Source: Dehalococcoidia bacterium UBA6808 (GTDB taxonomy: Bacteria; Chloroflexota; Dehalococcoidia; GIF9; UBA5629). From it: 9,416 nt of DNA. The notes beneath the pieces are model-generated. The model searched no databases and was not told the DNA's origin. It saw nothing but the letters and a program-made list of their open reading frames with translations. The position numbers and the translations under genes are program-made. This document shows, piece by piece, positions 6,569 to 9,416 of this stretch; position 1 is the stretch's first letter, and each line of letters begins with the position of its first letter. The DNA lies in the NCBI GenBank assembly GCA_002452695.1, contig DKFA01000074.1, positions 1-9,416 of the forward strand. Direction: 5' to 3'.

Positions 6569-6674
6569 CCAAATACCAAATTTCAAACAATAAATAAATT
6601 CTAATGAATAAAACGATACTGTTTCCTGATTTGGTTCTTATCGTCTATTTGGATTTTGGAATTTGGAGTTTGGG
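6569..6674. repeat. Imperfect palindromic AT-rich element (MITE/REP-like) between TerS-like and TerL genes
   Basis: The left arm CCAAATACCAAATTTCAAA (6569-6587) is the inverted complement of 6655-6673 at 16 of 19 positions. An inner stem ACGATA (6613-6618) pairs with TATCGT (6639-6644) around a 20-nt loop. The element starts 4 nt after the TerS-like stop and ends about 12 nt before the terminase ATG. The TTTGG-rich right arm (TTTGGATTTTGGAATTTGG) resembles interspersed AT-rich repeats I have seen in environmental bacterial genomes, but I cannot match it here. It could be a non-autonomous transposable element or a transcript-processing hairpin. Confidence 0.6.
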
Positions 6675-6686
6675 TTTTTAGCTTTT

Positions 6687-8030
6687 ATGCAGTTACGCCC
6701 CTATCAGCTCGAAATCGCCCGTGCGGTGATAGATAGTATCCAGAGCGCACGCGGCCTGACATTCTCCGTAGAAATCGCCCGCCAGGGCGGAAAAAATGAG
6801 CTTTCTGCGCATATCGAGCTATTATTGCTGACCATGTTCATGGCCAGGGGCGGCACAGCCGTCAAATGCTCGCCCACCTTCAAGCCGCAGACGGTCATCT
6901 CCATGCTGCGCCTGAAACAGCGCCTCGATGACTTCCACTTTGGCGGCATCTGGACCACCGAGATGGGCTATATCATCAGGCTGGGAGCCGCCCGCCAGGT
7001 CTTCCTCTCGGCCGAGGAATCCTCCTCCGTGGTCGGCCATACCGCCGACATCCTGCTGGAGATCGACGAGTCGCAGGATGTCAGCAAGGATAAATATACC
7101 AAGGAGTTCCGACCCATGGCCTCCTCCACCAACGCCACCACCGTCCACTACGGCACGACCTGGGATGACTCGACCCTGCTGGAGGAGATCAAACAGACGA
7201 ATCTCGAGCTGGAGAAGGCCGACGGCATCAGGCGACATTTCCGCTTCGACTGGCAGGAGGTGGCCCGGCACAATCCCGGCTACCGCGACTTCGTGGAATC
7301 GGAACGTGCTCGATTGGGCGAGGATCATCCTCTCTTCCGCAGTCAGTACGCCCTTTTGCCCATCCGCAGCGGCGGGGGCTTCCTCTCACATTCGCAGCTC
7401 GCGATTTTACAGGGGACGCATTCCCGGCAAAGACAGCGCCGGGATACGAGCATATATGTGGCGGGCATCGACATCGCCGGTGAGGCTGAGGTCGCTGAAG
7501 AGCTGGAGCTAACCGCGCGCGGCCGTGACGCTACTGTGATCACCATCGCTGAGCTGGAACCCCGGGCTGAAGGACCGCTGGTCAGGGTGGTGGAACATTA
7601 CTGCTGGGTGGGCAGAAAACACCCGGAACTGTTCGCGCAGATGGTTGAGCTTCTGCGCAACACCTGGAACTGCAGCCGCATCGTTGTGGACGCCACCGGC
7701 ATGGGCGAGCCGGTGGCCTCGTTTCTGGGCGGCGCGCTGGGCCATCGTATACTTCCCTTCAAGTTCACCCAGTCCTCCAAATCGGCGCTGGGCTTCAACC
7801 TGCTGGCTGCCGTCAATTCAGGCCGGCTCAAGCTGTATGCGCAGGACGGCTCGGCCGACCATCGGGAGTTGATGTTCGAGCTGGAGCGCGCCCGCAGCGT
7901 CTGCCGCCCCAATCAGACGATCAACTTCTTCGTCGATCCTGCCGAGGGGCACGATGATTATCTGATCAGCCTGGCGCTCTGCGTGGAAGCGGCCTCAACT
8001 GCCCTGCCTAAAAAGGCCGTGGGAAGGTAG
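6687..8030 (+). CDS. Phage terminase large subunit (TerL), ATPase plus nuclease
   Basis: From the ATG at 6687 the protein has 447 residues, the normal TerL length. A TTG at 6663 lies inside the repeat and is less likely. N-terminal ATPase: LRPYQLEI (3-10, adenine-motif-like), Walker A variant ARQGGKNE (31-38, K36), Walker B ILLEIDE (122-128, D127/E128) and the coupling motif GTTW (156-159). C-terminal RNase H-like nuclease: acidic residues D262 (AGIDIAGE), D335 (VVDATGMGE) and D423/D424 (GHDDYLISLAL). All catalytic positions look intact. TerL drives ATP-dependent DNA packaging into proheads and cuts concatemers. No portal, protease or capsid gene follows; the next feature downstream is a vapC relic on the other strand. 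No clear ribosome binding site precedes the ATG. The gene looks functional but orphaned: a prophage remnant, a satellite, or a retained packaging/nuclease gene. Confidence 0.92.
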   Translation: MQLRPYQLEIARAVIDSIQSARGLTFSVEIARQGGKNELSAHIELLLLTMFMARGGTAVKCSPTFKPQTVISMLRLKQRLDDFHFGGIWTTEMGYIIRLGAARQVFLSAEESSSVVGHTADILLEIDESQDVSKDKYTKEFRPMASSTNATTVHYGTTWDDSTLLEEIKQTNLELEKADGIRRHFRFDWQEVARHNPGYRDFVESERARLGEDHPLFRSQYALLPIRSGGGFLSHSQLAILQGTHSRQRQRRDTSIYVAGIDIAGEAEVAEELELTARGRDATVITIAELEPRAEGPLVRVVEHYCWVGRKHPELFAQMVELLRNTWNCSRIVVDATGMGEPVASFLGGALGHRILPFKFTQSSKSALGFNLLAAVNSGRLKLYAQDGSADHRELMFELERARSVCRPNQTINFFVDPAEGHDDYLISLALCVEAASTALPKKAVGR

Positions 8031-8033
8031 AAT

Positions 8034-8105
8034 TTATCTGATCCCCTTTTCTTTTTGAGGATAGGCCAGCATGGCGTACGAATCAAGAACGGCGGGACTG
8101 CTCAC
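8034..8105 (-). pseudogene. VapC-like PIN-domain toxin, N-terminal fragment only
   Basis: Read on the minus strand from GTG 8105, the frame encodes V-S-S-P-AVLDSYAMLAYPQKEKGIR and stops at 8034. PIN-domain VapC toxins typically begin with a strand ending in LDS-x-A-LLAYL followed by a G-E/K-x-G segment. The match includes the first catalytic aspartate (LDS, D8). The likely start has an AAGGA ribosome binding site at 8118-8114, 8 nt upstream. VapC proteins are about 125-140 residues, so over 100 residues and three of the four acidic active-site residues are missing. Homology ends around 8042, only 4-12 nt from the terminase stop codon at 8030, which marks a rearrangement junction. It cannot be a working toxin. 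I see no remainder of the PIN domain on the other side of the terminase genes. Confidence 0.6.
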
Positions 8106-8208
8106 GCTTGATTTCCTTTTTTTTCTCGTTTTTCAAAGCTTTGGTGAGCGAACCGCCGCGTTCAAAGATGCCGCAGAACGCCGGTACAGGGCCTCTTACA
8201 ATCATCAT
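8083..8208 (-). CDS. Small ORF upstream of the vapC relic, possible antitoxin remnant
   Basis: ATG-ATG at 8208-8203 opens a 41-residue frame ending with TGA at 8085-8083, overlapping the vapC-like fragment by 23 nt. The product starts MMIVRGPVPAFCGIFERGG and ends with a very basic tail (KNEKKKEIKREQSRRS). Position directly before and overlapping a vapC start is where an antitoxin gene would end. However, I recognise neither an AbrB, RHH nor Phd-type fold, and no ribosome binding site is evident. It may be the decayed end of an antitoxin gene, or a chance frame. Confidence 0.3.
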   Translation of the reverse strand: MMIVRGPVPAFCGIFERGGSLTKALKNEKKKEIKREQSRRS

Positions 8209-8285
8209 AAGTATCTTACCATATAGTAATGTCTTACCTGTTTGTAACTATACTGCCCGGTCTGAACGGCGGCAAATATTCATCC

Positions 8286-8319
8286 AATAAAAAAAGGGGC
8301 GGCTCAAGCCGCCCCTTTT
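8286..8319 (-). terminator. Intrinsic terminator of the CetZ/FtsZ-like gene
   Basis: An 8-bp perfect GC stem (GGGGCGGC 8296-8303 with GCCGCCCC 8308-8315) around a TCAA loop is extended by four A-U pairs (8292-8295 with 8316-8319). On the minus strand it is followed by a run of seven U residues (A-run 8289-8295). It lies 20-54 nt after the stop codon at 8340, ideal for terminating that gene. The plus-strand side has only TTTTG, so it could work weakly in the other direction. Confidence 0.9.
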
Positions 8320-8339
8320 GTAAAGTGCTGAAACTCGAT

Positions 8340-9416
8340 TTAGATAAGGCTGGGAAGGCCCTTGGCCGCGTCTTCCATGTCGCGCAGGCGGCCGGTGGTT
8401 TCCTTCAGGCGGTCTTTCTGCGTCAGAGCGAAGGCCGAGGCCCTGTCGTAGTAGTCCCTGATCTTCTGTACGAAGGCCAGTTGTGAGAAGACGATGGTAA
8501 CATCCACCGAACCTTTCTCCCTGGGGAAGTCGCCGGCGCGGATGACTGCATTCTCGGCCAGCTCGCGCAGGTAGTCGCCCAGGCCCTTGGCAATGTCCAT
8601 GCTCATTTCCTTGGTCGGAGCGGCCAGCAAGTAAAGGGCGCGGCCTGCATCTTCGGGGTTGACCGAGATGGAGAGCTCGCTGACCGCAGCATCCATGGCC
8701 TGCATGGCGCGCAGCGTTTCGCTGCTCTTCTCGCGGAAGTTGACCTTGGCCAGTTCCCACGGGAAGCGGAAGCCGCGCGGTATCTCTGTGCGGCCGGTGC
8801 CGATCGCGGTCCAGCCGTCGAGGGACTGCATGATATCGCCGGCATCCATGGTCTTGGCGCCCACCGAACGGCTGTGCGTCACTTCGCCCGCGCACATCAG
8901 GTCGTAGAAAGGCTCCACAATCTGCGCATTGATGCGCGCCAGATTCATCGCCATGCTGGCGTCCTTGCGCACGTAGCGCTGGTTGTCGGCCAGGAATACG
9001 CCGTCTGCAATGGAGTGGATGGATTTCAAGCAGGTGGCGGTGTTGTACACGCTCCTCAGCTCGGCGACCTCTTCGTGCTCGAAAGGCAGTACGCACAGCG
9101 CATAGACCGGTTTTCCGATATAGCGTTCCTTGAGCATCTGGGCGATGATGGAGATGGCGCCTGAGCCGGTGCCGCCGGCCGTGCCGGCGATCAGCATGAA
9201 TGCGTGTGTCTGATAGAAGAGCGGGGCTGTGCGGACGGCGTCGATTACCTTATCGCCGTCCTCCCGGGCCAGTTCGGCGCCCATTTCGTTGACTTTGCCG
9301 ACGCCGTGTCCCCAGGTCTTGCGGCCGCCGATCAGAATGCGATGCATGTAATCGGAGCCAATATGTGCTAATCCGGTCAGGTCAGTCTGGTCTGTGTTGA
9401 CCGCGAACGTCCCGGT
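8340..9416 (-). CDS. Tubulin/FtsZ superfamily GTPase, CetZ-like (5' end outside window)
   Basis: The frame is open from the right edge to TAA at 8342-8340, giving 358 visible residues. The first codons (about 25-30 residues with the T1 loop) lie beyond the window. The ATG at 9347 is internal, because the upstream residues FAVNTDQTDLTGL are conserved T2/T3-like sequence. The GTP-phosphate signature AGTAGGTGSGA (77-87) is clear. RILIGGRKTWGHGVG (26-40) and NEMGAEL (43-49) resemble archaeal CetZ, which reads LIG-x-GHGVGADNELGA. The T7 loop region RINAQIVEPFYDLMCAGE (161-178) has Q and E where FtsZ has the catalytic aspartates of NxDxxD. The second, activation-type domain follows (about 205-330: FPWELAKVNFREKSS, SELSISVNPE, DVTIVFSQL), then a charged helical tail. 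Such proteins form GTP-dependent filaments; CetZ affects cell shape. A role other than Z-ring division is inferred from the altered loop. Confidence 0.85.
   Translation of the reverse strand, partial: TGTFAVNTDQTDLTGLAHIGSDYMHRILIGGRKTWGHGVGKVNEMGAELAREDGDKVIDAVRTAPLFYQTHAFMLIAGTAGGTGSGAISIIAQMLKERYIGKPVYALCVLPFEHEEVAELRSVYNTATCLKSIHSIADGVFLADNQRYVRKDASMAMNLARINAQIVEPFYDLMCAGEVTHSRSVGAKTMDAGDIMQSLDGWTAIGTGRTEIPRGFRFPWELAKVNFREKSSETLRAMQAMDAAVSELSISVNPEDAGRALYLLAAPTKEMSMDIAKGLGDYLRELAENAVIRAGDFPREKGSVDVTIVFSQLAFVQKIRDYYDRASAFALTQKDRLKETTGRLRDMEDAAKGLPSLI

Noticed and set aside
8108..8290. A 60-codon plus-strand frame after TerL that could be another phage gene.
   Set aside because: It is antisense to the toxin/antitoxin-like remnants, begins with a low-complexity F/S run from the T-rich tract, and enters the terminator hairpin region.
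8248..9096. A 282-codon minus-strand frame overlapping the CetZ-like gene.
   Set aside because: The translation is arginine/histidine-rich low-complexity sequence in an alternative frame of a clear tubulin-superfamily gene, and it runs through the terminator.
9345..9347. ATG at 9347 as the start of the FtsZ/CetZ-like gene.
   Set aside because: The same frame continues to the window edge encoding FAVNTDQTDLTGL, conserved superfamily sequence, so this Met is internal.

Overview
The window looks like a chromosomal segment of a bacterium, most likely an uncultured Dehalococcoidia-type member of the Chloroflexota. That placement is inferred from the gene repertoire (IspH, a lone Lrp/AsnC ligand-binding domain, a HIT protein, a family III CoA-transferase/racemase, classical MetF, a CetZ-like tubulin homologue) and from general sequence style. 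No rRNA or other phylogenetic marker is present. All genes except the three marked as fragments or relics look intact.

Layout. 1-909 (minus): an FMN-dependent nitronate monooxygenase/2-nitropropane dioxygenase family enzyme that runs off the left edge. A short divergent promoter region (910-982) separates it from ispH (plus), whose ATG lies only 6 nt after a perfect TATAAT and may be leaderless. A TPR-repeat probable lipoprotein follows ispH by 16 nt and probably starts at a TTG. Converging on it is a minus-strand operon read from about 4976 down to 3110: a family III CoA-transferase/alpha-methylacyl-CoA racemase-like enzyme, a stand-alone Lrp/AsnC ligand-binding (RAM) domain, and a HIT-family hydrolase. 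A sigma70-like promoter (TTGACT-17-TAATAT) precedes it. Next upstream, also on the minus strand, is methylenetetrahydrofolate reductase (metF) with its own promoter.

6031-8105 is the accessory part. It holds a small single-span membrane ORF (40 aa), a TerS-like small protein and a complete large terminase with ATPase and nuclease motifs, all on the plus strand. No portal, capsid or integrase gene lies next to them. AT-rich intergenic sequences precede the small genes and the large terminase and share related blocks. The one before the large terminase is an imperfect ~105-nt palindrome of MITE/REP type. Immediately after the terminase stop codon, on the opposite strand, is the first ~20 codons of a VapC-like PIN toxin with its ribosome binding site, cut off at the terminase edge. 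The terminase genes therefore look inserted into, or rearranged against, an older toxin-antitoxin locus.

8292-9416 (minus): a strong intrinsic terminator and, upstream of it, a tubulin/FtsZ superfamily GTPase that runs off the right edge. Its motifs resemble archaeal CetZ more than cell-division FtsZ, and its T7 loop lacks the usual aspartates.

Two groupings suggest joint function: ispH with the TPR lipoprotein (probable co-transcription, no obvious metabolic link), and the acyl-CoA enzyme with its RAM-domain neighbour (possible small-ligand regulation of acyl-CoA or amino-acid catabolism). The most unusual items are the orphan terminase cassette with its repeats and vapC relic, and the CetZ-like protein in a bacterial context.
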